This document shows, one piece after another, positions 24,203 to 32,499 of a DNA stretch of 64,000 nt. The notes under the pieces are model-generated. The model saw nothing but the letters and a program-made list of their open reading frames with translations. It did no database searches and was not told the DNA's origin. The translations under genes were made by a program, and so were the position numbers. Where the stretch lies: positions 1 through 64,000 of the forward strand of contig JAKIHM010000011.1 in NCBI GenBank assembly GCA_021608145.1, in the 5' to 3' direction. The DNA is from Thermovorax subterraneus. Its GTDB lineage: Bacteria > Bacillota > Thermosediminibacteria > Thermosediminibacterales > Thermosediminibacteraceae. How positions within the stretch are numbered: position 1 is the stretch's first letter; each line of letters starts with the position of its first letter.

Positions 24203-25044
24203 GCCTCCACCCGCCTTTCTATGGCCTTCCATAAGGTGTCAAAGGATGACTTAAGCTCAGGAAATTCTTCCACGAGCAGTCCACCACGGGCGTAGCAGGC
24301 TGCATACCGCCGGTCAAAGGGAATTTTCATAAGCAGGGGAATGCTCTGCTCCTGCAGATATTTTTCGACTTCACCATCTCCCATATCAGCCCTATTTATC
24401 ACGACACCGAAAGGAATCCCGAGTTCCCTGACAACCTCTACGGCCAGTTTCAGGTCGCTTAATCCGAAAGGTGTGGGTTCGGTTACCAGCACGCAGTAAT
24501 CGGCCCCGTATACCGCACTAATCATAGGGCAGGATGTGCCCGGTGGCGAATCGATAATAGTTAATTTGTCCTTTGGAATCCGGCTTTTAACCTTTCTTAT
24601 GACGGGTGGGGCCAAAGCTGTTCCAATGTTCATTGTGCCTTGAATGAATTCTATGCCCCTGGCAGTTCCCCGCTTTACAAACCCTATCTCTTTATGAATT
24701 TCCGTGATGGCTCCGGCCGGACAGAGAAGCCCGCATCCTCCGCAGCCGTGACACAGTTCTTCAAAAACCAGGACTCTTTTGCCCACCCGGGCCAGAGCGT
24801 GATAAGCGCATGCCCTTGTGCAGATTCCGCACTGAGTACATTTCTCCTGATCTATTGCAGGAACCGGCAGGGTAACAGGCTCTTTCTCTTTGAATTCGGG
24901 TAAAAGAAAAAGGTGTGCATTGGGCTCTTCTACATCGCAATCCAGCAGCGCCACCTGCATCTTATCTTTTAACGAGAGGGCAAGATTAACGGCTATCGTG
25001 GTCTTGCCGGTACCGCCTTTGCCGCTGGCAATTGCAACTATCAT
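24199..25044 (-). CDS. MinD/Mrp-superfamily ATPase with 2x[4Fe-4S] ferredoxin insert (paralogue)
   Basis: 281 residues from ATG 25044 (GGCGGTG upstream; the nine codons before it are unlikely to be translated). Walker A SGKGGTGKTT, LLDCDVEEPNAHLFL, ferredoxin insert CTQCGICTRACAYHAL and CHGCGGCGLLCPAGAI, then IIDSPPGTSCPMISAV and VTEPTPFGLSDLKLAV. Paralogous to the product encoded next (23339-24202), and the two may form a heterodimer. Part of a minus-strand run with two NifX-like genes. Exact role unknown. Confidence 0.85.
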   Translation of the reverse strand: MIVAIASGKGGTGKTTIAVNLALSLKDKMQVALLDCDVEEPNAHLFLLPEFKEKEPVTLPVPAIDQEKCTQCGICTRACAYHALARVGKRVLVFEELCHGCGGCGLLCPAGAITEIHKEIGFVKRGTARGIEFIQGTMNIGTALAPPVIRKVKSRIPKDKLTIIDSPPGTSCPMISAVYGADYCVLVTEPTPFGLSDLKLAVEVVRELGIPFGVVINRADMGDGEVEKYLQEQSIPLLMKIPFDRRYAACYARGGLLVEEFPELKSSFDTLWKAIERRVEA

Positions 25045-25079
25045 CGTTTCACCGCCAAAAGAAAAAATCATTTTTGGTC

Positions 25080-25445
25080 CTAATGGCTACAATGCCCACC
25101 GTGTCCGTCGCCGTGGTCGCACAGGTTGCCACTGTCGGCAATATTTCCCTTGAGATACTCCTGTATTACATCGTCCACCCGGCCGGATACACCGGTTATG
25201 GTTGCTATATTATTATGGGCGAACAGCTCCTTGGCCCTTGGACCCATACCCCCAGCTATAATGCAGTTTACTCCTAACTTTGCCAGATACCCCGGCAGGA
25301 ATCCGGGCTGGTGGCCAGGATTTTCAATTATCAATTTTGAGTTTACTTTGCGCTGTTTTTCATCCACGTCATATATGGTGTACTGGGGGCAGTGCCCGAA
25401 ATGAGCCGAAACTATATTTCCATCGGTGGCTATAGCTATCTTCAT
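25080..25445 (-). CDS. NifX/NifB-C-domain-like protein with His/Cys tail
   Basis: 121 residues of the dinitrogenase iron-molybdenum cofactor biosynthesis fold (MKIAIATDGNIVSAHFGHCP, then LAKLGVNCIIAGGMGPRAKEL). The C-terminal tail CDHGDGHGGHCSH is rich in metal ligands. Family members bind or carry Fe-S/metal clusters; no nitrogenase genes are here, so the cargo is unknown. It sits 35 bp before the MinD pair and 29 bp after its paralogue, in one operon. Confidence 0.85.
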   Translation of the reverse strand: MKIAIATDGNIVSAHFGHCPQYTIYDVDEKQRKVNSKLIIENPGHQPGFLPGYLAKLGVNCIIAGGMGPRAKELFAHNNIATITGVSGRVDDVIQEYLKGNIADSGNLCDHGDGHGGHCSH

Positions 25446-25474
25446 AATAAAATTCCTCCAATCCGAATATTATT

Positions 25475-25834
25475 TTAATTATGTCGAGATGGCGTTGTCG
25501 GGTTAGAAATTTTAGTCAGCTTACCTTTAATGTAATTTTCAACGGCTTTCTTAACACTCATGGAACTTGCTGCGTATACTTCTATCCCCGATTCTTTTAA
25601 TACCCTCAGGGCATTGGGGCCCACATTCCCTGTTATTAGGGCAGAAACACCCTTATCTACAATAAACTGAGCTACCTGAACACCTGCACCATGGACATCG
25701 CCCGTATATATGTTTTCCACGGCTTCATATTCTTTACTCTCAGGGTTGATAAAGATGAAAAACCTGCAGCGCCCGAATCTTTCATCCACCATCGAATCCA
25801 AACTGCTGCCCGCGGATGTAACTGCAATCTTCAC
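25475..25834 (-). CDS. NifX/NifB-C-domain-like protein
   Basis: 119 residues with the same fold (MKIAVTSAGSSLDSMVDERFGRCRFF, then VDKGVSALITGNVGPNALRVL, ending IKGKLTKISNP). It lacks the His/Cys tail of its neighbour. The FGRC Cys is a probable metal ligand in this family. It heads the downstream sub-operon, after a terminator at 25914-25958 that closes the DUF5320 transcript. Confidence 0.85.
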   Translation of the reverse strand: MKIAVTSAGSSLDSMVDERFGRCRFFIFINPESKEYEAVENIYTGDVHGAGVQVAQFIVDKGVSALITGNVGPNALRVLKESGIEVYAASSMSVKKAVENYIKGKLTKISNPTTPSRHN

Positions 25835-25913
25835 TTTTGCTCCCTCACTTCATGTTTTTAATCAAATATGTTTTCTTTTGAGATGGTGTGTAGTATAATT
25901 AATTTGTCGCCTT

Positions 25914-25958
25914 AAAAAATAAAAGCCTGGCAGGGGTGGGCAGAGAGCCTACCCCTGC
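25914..25958 (-). terminator. Intrinsic terminator after the DUF5320 gene
   Basis: Minus strand GCAGGGGTAGGC (25947-25958) pairs with GCCCACCCCTGC (25930-25941) around TCTCT, followed by a T-rich run ending TTTTATTTTTT (25914-25929). Confidence 0.85.
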
Positions 25959-25969
25959 GGATGATACTA

Positions 25970-26383
25970 TTACTCTTCCTGGCCTTTTTCATCAAGGTCT
26001 TCTTTTTTTGCCTTTTTGAGCTGTTCAAGTCTTTCTTCTATTGCTTTTAGCTCTTCCTTCAATAGTCTAGCCTCCTGGGAAAGAATTTCGGCTTCGTACT
26101 TTTGCGCATCTTCAGCAGCAGGACGTGCTGCAACGGGATCAAAAGGGTAGAATTGCCTCGCCCAGAAAGGCAGCCCCGTGGCATAGTAGCGCCACCTCCA
26201 GCCCCTGCCAAACCCGAAAGCACCAAGCCCCTGGCCGAAAGCCCTGCGCCAGAACCTCCTGCCCCAGAATCCCCTTCCAACGGGATTCATGAAGCCCGGG
26301 ACGGGAAAGCCTGCGCAGAAGCCTGCGGCTCTGCCGGTCATGGGGCCAAGTCCCAGGGGGCCCGTTCCGTCACCTCTCGGCAT
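25970..26383 (-). CDS. DUF5320 family protein
   Basis: 137 residues beginning MPRGDGTGPLGLGPMTGRAA, the diagnostic N-terminus of DUF5320, followed by an aromatic/Arg/Gly-rich middle (GRGFWGRRFWRRAFGQGLGA) and a charged coiled-coil end (about 95-135, LLKEELKAIEERLEQLKKAK). It is regularly found next to Mrp/NBP35 and NifX-like genes in anaerobes; its function is not established. It lies 22 bp after the Mrp gene and is followed by a terminator. Confidence 0.85.
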   Translation of the reverse strand: MPRGDGTGPLGLGPMTGRAAGFCAGFPVPGFMNPVGRGFWGRRFWRRAFGQGLGAFGFGRGWRWRYYATGLPFWARQFYPFDPVAARPAAEDAQKYEAEILSQEARLLKEELKAIEERLEQLKKAKKEDLDEKGQEE

Positions 26384-26405
26384 GCTTTCACCTCCTTTCG
26401 GTGTT

Positions 26406-27248
26406 TCATTTCTTTTTAAGACGCTCTAGATCTTTTACCCAGTCTCCAATGCCTTTTATTTCATCGCTATCGTACATTTCAATTTTGCCTCTGTCGCACA
26501 ATTCCGTGAGCCTGTGGTCTACCGGCAGGGAACCTAAATATGGAATCTGCACCTGCTCTGCAGCTTCCTTTCCACGGCTTTCGCCGAATATCTTTATCTT
26601 TTCGCCGCATTTGGGGCAAACCAGGTAACTGTAATTTTCCACCAGGCCCAATACGGGTACGCCCATAATTCTGCTCATTTTTATGGCCTTTTTCACTACC
26701 ATCATTACAAGGTCCTGAGGTGAGGAGACGATTACTAATGCATCAACCGGTAGAGATTGCATGACAGTAAGCGGCGCATCGCCGGTACCGGGAGGAAGGT
26801 CGATGAGCAGAAAATCCAGATCTCCCCATACCACATCAGTCCAGAATTGTTTTACCGCGCTTGCAATGAGCGGACCTCGCCATATCACAGGGTCATCCTC
26901 ATTGTCCAGCAATAGATTTAACGACATTATACGAATTCCCGAGGAGCTTTCGGGCGGGATCAGGCCAAATCCAATACTCTCGGGGCGTTTTTTTACGCCG
27001 AACATCCTAGGTATGCTTGGGCCAGTAATATCGGCATCCAGGATGCCCACCTTATAGCCTTTCCTCTGCAAGCTTACAGCCATGAGCCCTGTTATAGTGG
27101 ATTTGCCCACTCCACCCTTTCCGCTCATGATGGCTATCACGTTTTTTATGCGGTTCAGTTCGTTTGCGGGAATTTTTTCTATGCCCGCACCGGTATCGGC
27201 AGTTTCCTCCCGATTTTTCGGGTTGTTTCCTATTTTGTTTTGCTCCAT
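26406..27248 (-). CDS. Mrp/NBP35-family iron-sulfur carrier ATPase
   Basis: 280 residues. Walker A MSGKGGVGKSTITGLM, ILDADITGPSIPRMFG, WRGPLI, LLIDLPPGTGDAPLTVMQSL and a C-terminal CPKCGEKIKIFGESRG, whose CxxC is the shared Fe-S-bridging motif of the ApbC/NBP35 family. It probably carries or transfers Fe-S clusters. I start at ATG 27248 with AAAGGGTG six bases upstream; the longer frame to 27314 runs into the Fur gene. Co-transcribed with DUF134 and Fur genes upstream and DUF5320 downstream. Confidence 0.88.
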   Translation of the reverse strand: MEQNKIGNNPKNREETADTGAGIEKIPANELNRIKNVIAIMSGKGGVGKSTITGLMAVSLQRKGYKVGILDADITGPSIPRMFGVKKRPESIGFGLIPPESSSGIRIMSLNLLLDNEDDPVIWRGPLIASAVKQFWTDVVWGDLDFLLIDLPPGTGDAPLTVMQSLPVDALVIVSSPQDLVMMVVKKAIKMSRIMGVPVLGLVENYSYLVCPKCGEKIKIFGESRGKEAAEQVQIPYLGSLPVDHRLTELCDRGKIEMYDSDEIKGIGDWVKDLERLKKK

Positions 27249-27267
27249 GATAGGCACCCTTTCTGAT

Positions 27268-27717
27268 TTAAATTTGATTTTCCTTGCGCAATTTACAATT
27301 CCTACAATATCCAAAATGCCAGAAAGAGCTGTTCACTACTGTAAAATCCTCGATGCTCTCATCATTTTTTGTACTTGGCAATGGGAATTCTTCTTGCAGC
27401 GGCACCTCAAAAATCTTTCCGCATCCAAGGCACAAATAATGGCAATGAGCATTTTCATCTTTTTGCAGCAACTCATATCTTGCGGATTCATCTGGCAAAT
27501 TTAATTTCTGCAGTATACCTATCGTGCAAAATAGCTCCAATGTGCGGTACACAGTTGCCAAACCTATTGAAGGCATTGTCTTTTTCGAAAGTAAATATAT
27601 CTCTTCTGCTGAAAGGTGTTTCTTTTCACTATTTGCGATGGCTGAAATTATAGCCCGGCGCTGAGGTGTCCAACGCAACCCTTTCTCTTCTATTTTTTTT
27701 GCAGCTACTGATTTCAT
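27268..27717 (-). CDS. Fur-family metalloregulator
   Basis: 149 residues from ATG 27717 (AAAGGTGG upstream). Winged helix LRWTPQRRAIISAIANSEKKHLSAEEIYLLSKK and IGLATVYRTLELFCTIGIL, followed by a dimerisation domain with HCHYLCLGCGKIFEVP and GYCRNCKLRK, giving the two CxxC pairs of the structural zinc site. Which signal it senses (iron, zinc, peroxide) cannot be told by sight. Located between DUF134 and Mrp; it may control this cluster through the repeated sites at 28119-28171. Confidence 0.85.
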   Translation of the reverse strand: MKSVAAKKIEEKGLRWTPQRRAIISAIANSEKKHLSAEEIYLLSKKTMPSIGLATVYRTLELFCTIGILQKLNLPDESARYELLQKDENAHCHYLCLGCGKIFEVPLQEEFPLPSTKNDESIEDFTVVNSSFWHFGYCRNCKLRKENQI

Positions 27718-27741
27718 GAGATTCACCACCTTTTGCCAGAT

Positions 27742-28101
27742 TCAATCCTGGCAATCAAAAAAGCCCTCCTGCCGGTGGCCATGGCACCACCCCCGCCTAT
27801 TTCTGCCAGGTGAAAACTGATATTTTCCTCCTTCTATTCTGATGGCCTTTCCTTTTACAAGAGCATCGGCTATTTTGCTGCGGGCTGAATTTATTATCCG
27901 GAAGAAGGTAGGTCTTGAAATCCCCATCTTCTCGGCACATTCTTCCTGCTCCAGACCCTCCAGATCCTTTAATCGAATGGCCTCCAGCTCTTCCACCGTC
28001 AGGATAACTTCTTCCAGCTGTCTGAGCGGCACTCCCGCAGGCTTAAAATATGTTACATCGGGCAAAAACTCCACTATGCGCCACTTCGGTGGTCTCGGCA
28101 C
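27742..28101 (-). CDS. DUF134 family helix-turn-helix protein
   Basis: 119 residues beginning [21 protein letters not shown], with a sigma70 region-4-like helix-turn-helix (about 38-85: [19 protein letters not shown] and [20 protein letters not shown]) and a C-terminal basic/His-rich tail with Cys ([18 protein letters not shown]). DUF134 proteins are presumed DNA-binding regulators linked to Mrp/NifX gene clusters. First gene of this run, directly behind the promoter at 28152-28180, so probably autoregulatory. Confidence 0.85.
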   Translation of the reverse strand: MPRPPKWRIVEFLPDVTYFKPAGVPLRQLEEVILTVEELEAIRLKDLEGLEQEECAEKMGISRPTFFRIINSARSKIADALVKGKAIRIEGGKYQFSPGRNRRGWCHGHRQEGFFDCQD

Positions 28102-28118
28102 CTTTTCTCTCCTTTCTT

Positions 28119-28180
28119 GTTATGGTCACTTGTTCATAACCCTCTGGTTTTATTATATTATTATTATGAACTTATGTCAA
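28119..28180 (-). promoter_or_regulatory. sigmaA promoter with clustered GTTCATAAC-type sites
   Basis: Minus strand TTGACA (28175-28180), 17-bp spacer, TATAAT (28152-28157). GTTCATAA (28132-28139) and its exact inverse TTATGAAC (28164-28171) flank the -10 box, and a further GTTATG begins at 28119, inverse to CATAAC at 28135-28140. This looks like an operator array for DUF134 or Fur controlling the cluster below. Confidence 0.7.
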
Positions 28181-28249
28181 CAATAATATCCTTTCCAGAA
28201 AATTTTTAAGCAAACAATCTTACCCATGGTTGTTTATTGACTTTAATCT

Positions 28250-28293
28250 AGCAAATAACAAAGCCCCGGGTTTTTATCAGAATTTCCCGGGGC
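28250..28293 (-). terminator. Intrinsic terminator of the UbiD operon
   Basis: GCCCCGGG (28286-28293, minus sense) and CCCGGGGC (28263-28270) form an 8-bp GC stem, followed on the minus strand by TTTGTTATTT. It sits just after the stop of the last gene (28305). Confidence 0.8.
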
Positions 28294-28304
28294 TCAATTT
28301 ATGT

Positions 28305-28694
28305 CTAACTGTAACTCAATTTCTCTGCAATTTTTTTGTTTAATTCCTCTGCCAACATTTTTATCTTTTCTATATCTTCCTGGGCTGCTTTTTCAATGTG
28401 AACACCAGCACTTACCACAACAGTTTGATTCGTTTTTTTGCAAAGGTCCTCGGCTATAGGTACTGCTATATCATCATCTTTATGCCCCAAGAGATTAAAA
28501 ACTGAAGTCGTACAGCTTATATTGCCATCTCCTTTCAAACTCAACCTTGGTTGGCTAATAGCAACTGTACCTATGTGTGGTTTTTCGCCACCACCTATAT
28601 ATACATTTATTCCGCAACCACTCACAGTAACTACAGCATATATTGTGTATTTGTCTTGTCCTACTTTTACGAAAAAGGTATTATTTGCACTCAC
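28305..28694 (-). CDS. LpdD-like prenylated-flavin chaperone
   Basis: 129 residues resembling the small LpdD-type proteins that accompany UbiD-family decarboxylases (VGQDKYTIYAVVTVSGCGI, GGGEKPHIGTVAIS, then VVSAGVHIEKAAQEDI). The proposed job is delivery or holding of prenylated FMN for the decarboxylase. It is the last gene of the operon, five bp after the subunit-D gene. No UbiX prenyltransferase is in the window. Confidence 0.7.
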   Translation of the reverse strand: MSANNTFFVKVGQDKYTIYAVVTVSGCGINVYIGGGEKPHIGTVAISQPRLSLKGDGNISCTTSVFNLLGHKDDDIAVPIAEDLCKKTNQTVVVSAGVHIEKAAQEDIEKIKMLAEELNKKIAEKLSYS

Positions 28695-28698
28695 ATTT

Positions 28699-28929
28699 TT
28701 ATCCCCCTGATTTTAATGGTGGAATCGGAGGAATGCAAAGCATTTTTTCAAAAGATTCTTCCGTCAGCTTAAATCTAGGATCAAACTTTTCGGGATTTGT
28801 GATTTCCTCATCCTCTGTAGAACGCCATGTATAAAAACATTTTTCGCATATAAAGACAGACCATTCCTCACCGACAGGAGAATCAACCACCTTGTAGGCC
28901 GAATCCCGGTCACACCTGGGACAAATCAA
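28699..28929 (-). CDS. Hydroxyarylic acid decarboxylase subunit D-like zinc ribbon
   Basis: 76 residues with CPRCDRDSAYKVVDSPVGEEW and FICEKCFYTWRSTEDEE, giving two CxxC pairs, then NPEKFDPRFKLTEESF. This is the BsdD/VdcD pattern, the small subunit encoded with UbiD-type (C subunit) decarboxylases of vanillate or 4-hydroxybenzoate. It begins four bp after the UbiD gene, so the three are an enzyme unit. Confidence 0.85.
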   Translation of the reverse strand: MICPRCDRDSAYKVVDSPVGEEWSVFICEKCFYTWRSTEDEEITNPEKFDPRFKLTEESFEKMLCIPPIPPLKSGG

Positions 28930-28933
28930 TCTC

Positions 28934-30361
28934 TTACCCCCTTCCCTTGATCTTGCTCTGAAGGTCCCTCAAGACCTTTTCCCACAACTCCGTCTTAGGC
29001 GGTGTTTCAATCAATTCCACTTCTCTGCTTACCACATCGGGCGGGACGGGTGTTGTGGCATCAATTATTAGCTTTGTATGCATTCCCGGAGGTTCTGACG
29101 AAGGATCTAACGGCATTCCCGGCGCGGCGGGAATGAGTATCACATCCTTGTCGGGTCTCACTCGAGTAGTTAGGGCCCACATAACTTGTTCTAAGTTAAA
29201 TGGATCGACGAAATCGTCGACAACTATAATAATTTTCGAATAAGGCATACCATGAGGGGTAGATAGCAGACGCATGGCGACAGCCTTGCCATATCCGCCA
29301 AATCTGCAACCCGTCGAAATTATAACCCCTATGCCGTGGGTGTACATGGCGTTTACCGCCACTACTTCGGGCATGGAAGCTTTTATCTGCTTGTATAAAG
29401 GTATGCTTGTATTAAACGCTTGCAAATAATCTATCTCGGTCCACGGGAGTCCAAGATATAAATTTTCAAATATCGGATCGATCCTGTGGGTTACGGTATG
29501 TATTTTTATTTCCGCGTGTAACCTCACTCCCGAATAGCTGCCGGGGAATTCTCCAAATGGCCCTTCTGGAGTCCTCCGCCTTGGAAGAATTTCACCTTCT
29601 AAAATATATTCCGAACCGGCCGGAACGTCCAAATTGGACGTCTCGGCCTTCACCACTTCGAAAGGTTCACCGCGCAGGGCTCCAGCTAGCTCATATTCGG
29701 ATTCCTCGTAGCCTAATGGTGTACTTGCGACAAAACTCAACACTGGGTCGTTGCCTATTGCAATGGCAACAGGTAACGGCTGATTGCGCTCTTCCGCCTT
29801 GCGCAAATGTATGCTTATATCGTGGAATGGTAATGCTTGGATGCCCAGGAGGTCTTTTCCCTTTACCTGCAACCTATATATCCCCACGTTTTGTTTTTTG
29901 AAATTATCCGGATCTTCCGGGTCCCTACTTATTACGGATGCTTTTGATAGATAAAATCCACCGTCGTGCCTATTAATGCGAAATAAAGGAAGCAACTCAA
30001 AAAGATTAATATCTTTTGTAACCTTGACTTCCTTTACCGGCGTGCTACTCACATAACGAACGGGGACCGGGAAATTATCCCACCTGCGGCTCAACTCTAA
30101 AAATTGTTCTTTAATAGGTGTATCCTTTGGCATATCGAACATTAATGCATGGTTTGCCCAGGAACCGTGGACGTTAAGTACAACTTTCTGGCTATAGCCC
30201 CTAACTTTTTCCACCAAAACGGCAGGTCCGTTTTCCATATTGGATGCCGCCCTGCCTATTGCCCCCAGATCGGGTTCGGGCATTACCGGTTCTTTTACTC
30301 TTATTAACTGGCCTTCCTCCTCCAGCTTACTTAGGAACTCTCTTAAATCAGTATAAGGCAT
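28934..30361 (-). CDS. UbiD-family prenyl-FMN-dependent (de)carboxylase
   Basis: 475 residues. N-terminus MPYTDLREFLSKLEEEGQLI; the family motif EGPFGEFPGSYSG (about 268-281) with active-site Glu; IIVVDDFVDPFNLEQVMWAL; ending in the C-terminal helical region. It would reversibly decarboxylate an unsaturated or aromatic acid using prenylated FMN. With the zinc ribbon and LpdD-like genes it matches non-oxidative hydroxyarylic acid decarboxylases. Linkage to the 2-oxoacid oxidoreductase operon upstream (11 bp gap) is unusual and suggests a catabolic route for an aromatic acid. Substrate not predictable from sequence alone. Confidence 0.88.
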   Translation of the reverse strand: MPYTDLREFLSKLEEEGQLIRVKEPVMPEPDLGAIGRAASNMENGPAVLVEKVRGYSQKVVLNVHGSWANHALMFDMPKDTPIKEQFLELSRRWDNFPVPVRYVSSTPVKEVKVTKDINLFELLPLFRINRHDGGFYLSKASVISRDPEDPDNFKKQNVGIYRLQVKGKDLLGIQALPFHDISIHLRKAEERNQPLPVAIAIGNDPVLSFVASTPLGYEESEYELAGALRGEPFEVVKAETSNLDVPAGSEYILEGEILPRRRTPEGPFGEFPGSYSGVRLHAEIKIHTVTHRIDPIFENLYLGLPWTEIDYLQAFNTSIPLYKQIKASMPEVVAVNAMYTHGIGVIISTGCRFGGYGKAVAMRLLSTPHGMPYSKIIIVVDDFVDPFNLEQVMWALTTRVRPDKDVILIPAAPGMPLDPSSEPPGMHTKLIIDATTPVPPDVVSREVELIETPPKTELWEKVLRDLQSKIKGRG

Positions 30362-30372
30362 TAATTTTCACC

Positions 30373-32499
30373 TCAGTTTCCCGTAATTATGCGGGCATCG
30401 AGAACAGCCAGGCCATTTTCGAACACAGCTACAGGATTGAGGTCCATTTCTTTAATTTCCGGATTAGATACCGCAATTTCCCCAATCTTCACGAGCAAAT
30501 CAGCTAATGCATCAATGTCCTTACTTTGGCTGCCCCTCGTGCCGCGCAAGATGGTGTAAGCCTTTGTTTCAGCGATCATCTTCAATGCTTCATCACGGCT
30601 AAATGGCGCAACTCGGAAGCTCACATCCTTGAATACCTCTACGAATACACCACCGAGGCCAAACATAACAACGGGTCCAAATTGCGGATCTCGCAGCATT
30701 CCCACTATAACTTCCGTACCGCCTTTCATGAATGGAGTAATGATTACTCCCTTTATTTCAGCATCAGGAGCTTTCTGTTTAACCGTAGAAATTATTTCGT
30801 CGTAAGCTTGACTTACCTCTTCGGGAGAAGAAAGATTGAGTTTAACTCCTCCATAATCGCTTTTATGGATAATTTGGGGTGAAACGACCTTTAAAACAAC
30901 GGGATAACCTATCGCATCCGCACCCACAACCGCATCTTCCTTAGTTTTAGCAAAATAGAAAGGTTGCATCCTTATTCCGGAGTCTTTAAGAACTTGAACG
31001 GCTTCCGGCTCAAGTAAATTCCTTCCTTCTCTAGCAGCTTCCTTTACTATATCGTGGCTAAATATTTTGTCAGCTACAGACGTCAGCACTTCGCTTCCTC
31101 TATAATTCAATCTAGAAGCAGCTTTAATTAGATTGATCATCGCCCTGGCCGCCCTATCGGGGGTATCGAAGGTCGGTATGCCGTTTTCTTCTAAATACCT
31201 CCTCGCGTTTTCCATAACCTGACCGGTCATGAAGCATACCATGACGGGTTTTTCATAATTCCGTGCGACTTCCACTATAGCTTTAGCTACGTCTTCGGCA
31301 GGCAAAAACGTGGGAGGCAAACCAATCAAAATAACCGCATCCACATTAGGATCTTCAAGCAGCAACCTAAGCGATTCGGCAAATTCCTTTTCCATAGCAG
31401 CAGCAGTCATATCTACATAACCATTGGGTTTGCAGATCATGGCCATGGGCGGCAAAACTTCGGCCAGAGCTTCTTGAGTTTCTTGAGTCACCGGGGCAAG
31501 TTGTACGGCAGGGTCACTTCCTATTTCATCCATAGCAATTATGCCTAAACCCCCCGCTTCGGTAAGCACACTTATGCGATTTCCTTTTGGATAGGGAGCC
31601 AGTACCAAAGCCTTAGCGCTATCTACCAGTTCTTCAATGGTATTAACCCTTATAATCCCGCTTTGAGCAAAAGCCGCACTATAAATTCTATCTGAACCAG
31701 CTAGAGTTCCTGTATGCGATAAAGTTGCCGTAGATCCAACTTCTGTACGTCCAACTTTAAGTACCAATAATGGCTTTTGCCTTGTTATGCGGTCGGCCAA
31801 CTTCATCAATTCCCTGCCATCACGAACTCCTTCCATATATCCGGCTATTACCTTTACCGATGGGTCGCTTGCATAATATTCCAAAACCTCCAAATTCGTT
31901 ACGTCACACATGTTCCCAACATGTACCCATTTACTAAAACCGAGGGGTCGCGGTTGCGAAGAAGCAAAAAGTAGAAGCGAACCTCCCGTTGCGCCGCTCT
32001 GAGTAAAATATCCTATACTTCCCGGTATCATTTTGAGGCCGGGCGCAAAACTGGTACTTATGCGGTTGCCGGTATTTATGATCCCGTTGCAATTAGGCCC
32101 TACTATCCGTATGCCTGCAGCCTTAGCTATTTCAACAACCTGTTTTTCTAACTCGATTCTTTCCGGGATACCCGTTTCGGAAAAGCCAGCCGATACTATA
32201 ATTGCAGCCTTTACATCGCCCCTTTCGGCCGCTTGCTTCATGACATCCGGCACGCCCGGCGCTGGAATGGATATAACTACCATTTCGACCCTATCGGGTA
32301 TATCTTTTAGACTTTTATAACATTTTAAACCAAAAACTTCATTTTCGCTAGTATTTACCGCAAAAATTTTCCCTTGAAATTTTTCCTCCACCAGAGTCTT
32401 TAAAATCTGATGACCTGCCTTGCCCGGATTATTGGAAGCACCCACTATGGCCACGGATTTTGGCCAGAATAAATGTTCCAGAGAATTAACCCCCATCAC
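30373..32499 (-). CDS. ADP-forming acyl-CoA (acetate-CoA type) synthetase, alpha-beta fusion
   Basis: 708 residues. CoA-binding Rossmann domain (about 5-130: SVAIVGASNNPGKAG), succinyl-CoA-ligase-like domains (about 150-460) with the phospho-His region ATLSHTGTLAGSD, and a C-terminal ATP-grasp domain (about 480-705: YPVVLKVVSPQIIHKSDYGG, GPVVMFGLGGVFVEV). It converts acyl-CoA + ADP + Pi to acid + CoA + ATP. Directly downstream of the oxidoreductase beta gene (4-bp overlap), it would conserve energy from the acyl-CoA made there, as in peptide-fermenting archaea and anaerobes. Confidence 0.9.
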   Translation of the reverse strand: MMGVNSLEHLFWPKSVAIVGASNNPGKAGHQILKTLVEEKFQGKIFAVNTSENEVFGLKCYKSLKDIPDRVEMVVISIPAPGVPDVMKQAAERGDVKAAIIVSAGFSETGIPERIELEKQVVEIAKAAGIRIVGPNCNGIINTGNRISTSFAPGLKMIPGSIGYFTQSGATGGSLLLFASSQPRPLGFSKWVHVGNMCDVTNLEVLEYYASDPSVKVIAGYMEGVRDGRELMKLADRITRQKPLLVLKVGRTEVGSTATLSHTGTLAGSDRIYSAAFAQSGIIRVNTIEELVDSAKALVLAPYPKGNRISVLTEAGGLGIIAMDEIGSDPAVQLAPVTQETQEALAEVLPPMAMICKPNGYVDMTAAAMEKEFAESLRLLLEDPNVDAVILIGLPPTFLPAEDVAKAIVEVARNYEKPVMVCFMTGQVMENARRYLEENGIPTFDTPDRAARAMINLIKAASRLNYRGSEVLTSVADKIFSHDIVKEAAREGRNLLEPEAVQVLKDSGIRMQPFYFAKTKEDAVVGADAIGYPVVLKVVSPQIIHKSDYGGVKLNLSSPEEVSQAYDEIISTVKQKAPDAEIKGVIITPFMKGGTEVIVGMLRDPQFGPVVMFGLGGVFVEVFKDVSFRVAPFSRDEALKMIAETKAYTILRGTRGSQSKDIDALADLLVKIGEIAVSNPEIKEMDLNPVAVFENGLAVLDARIITGN

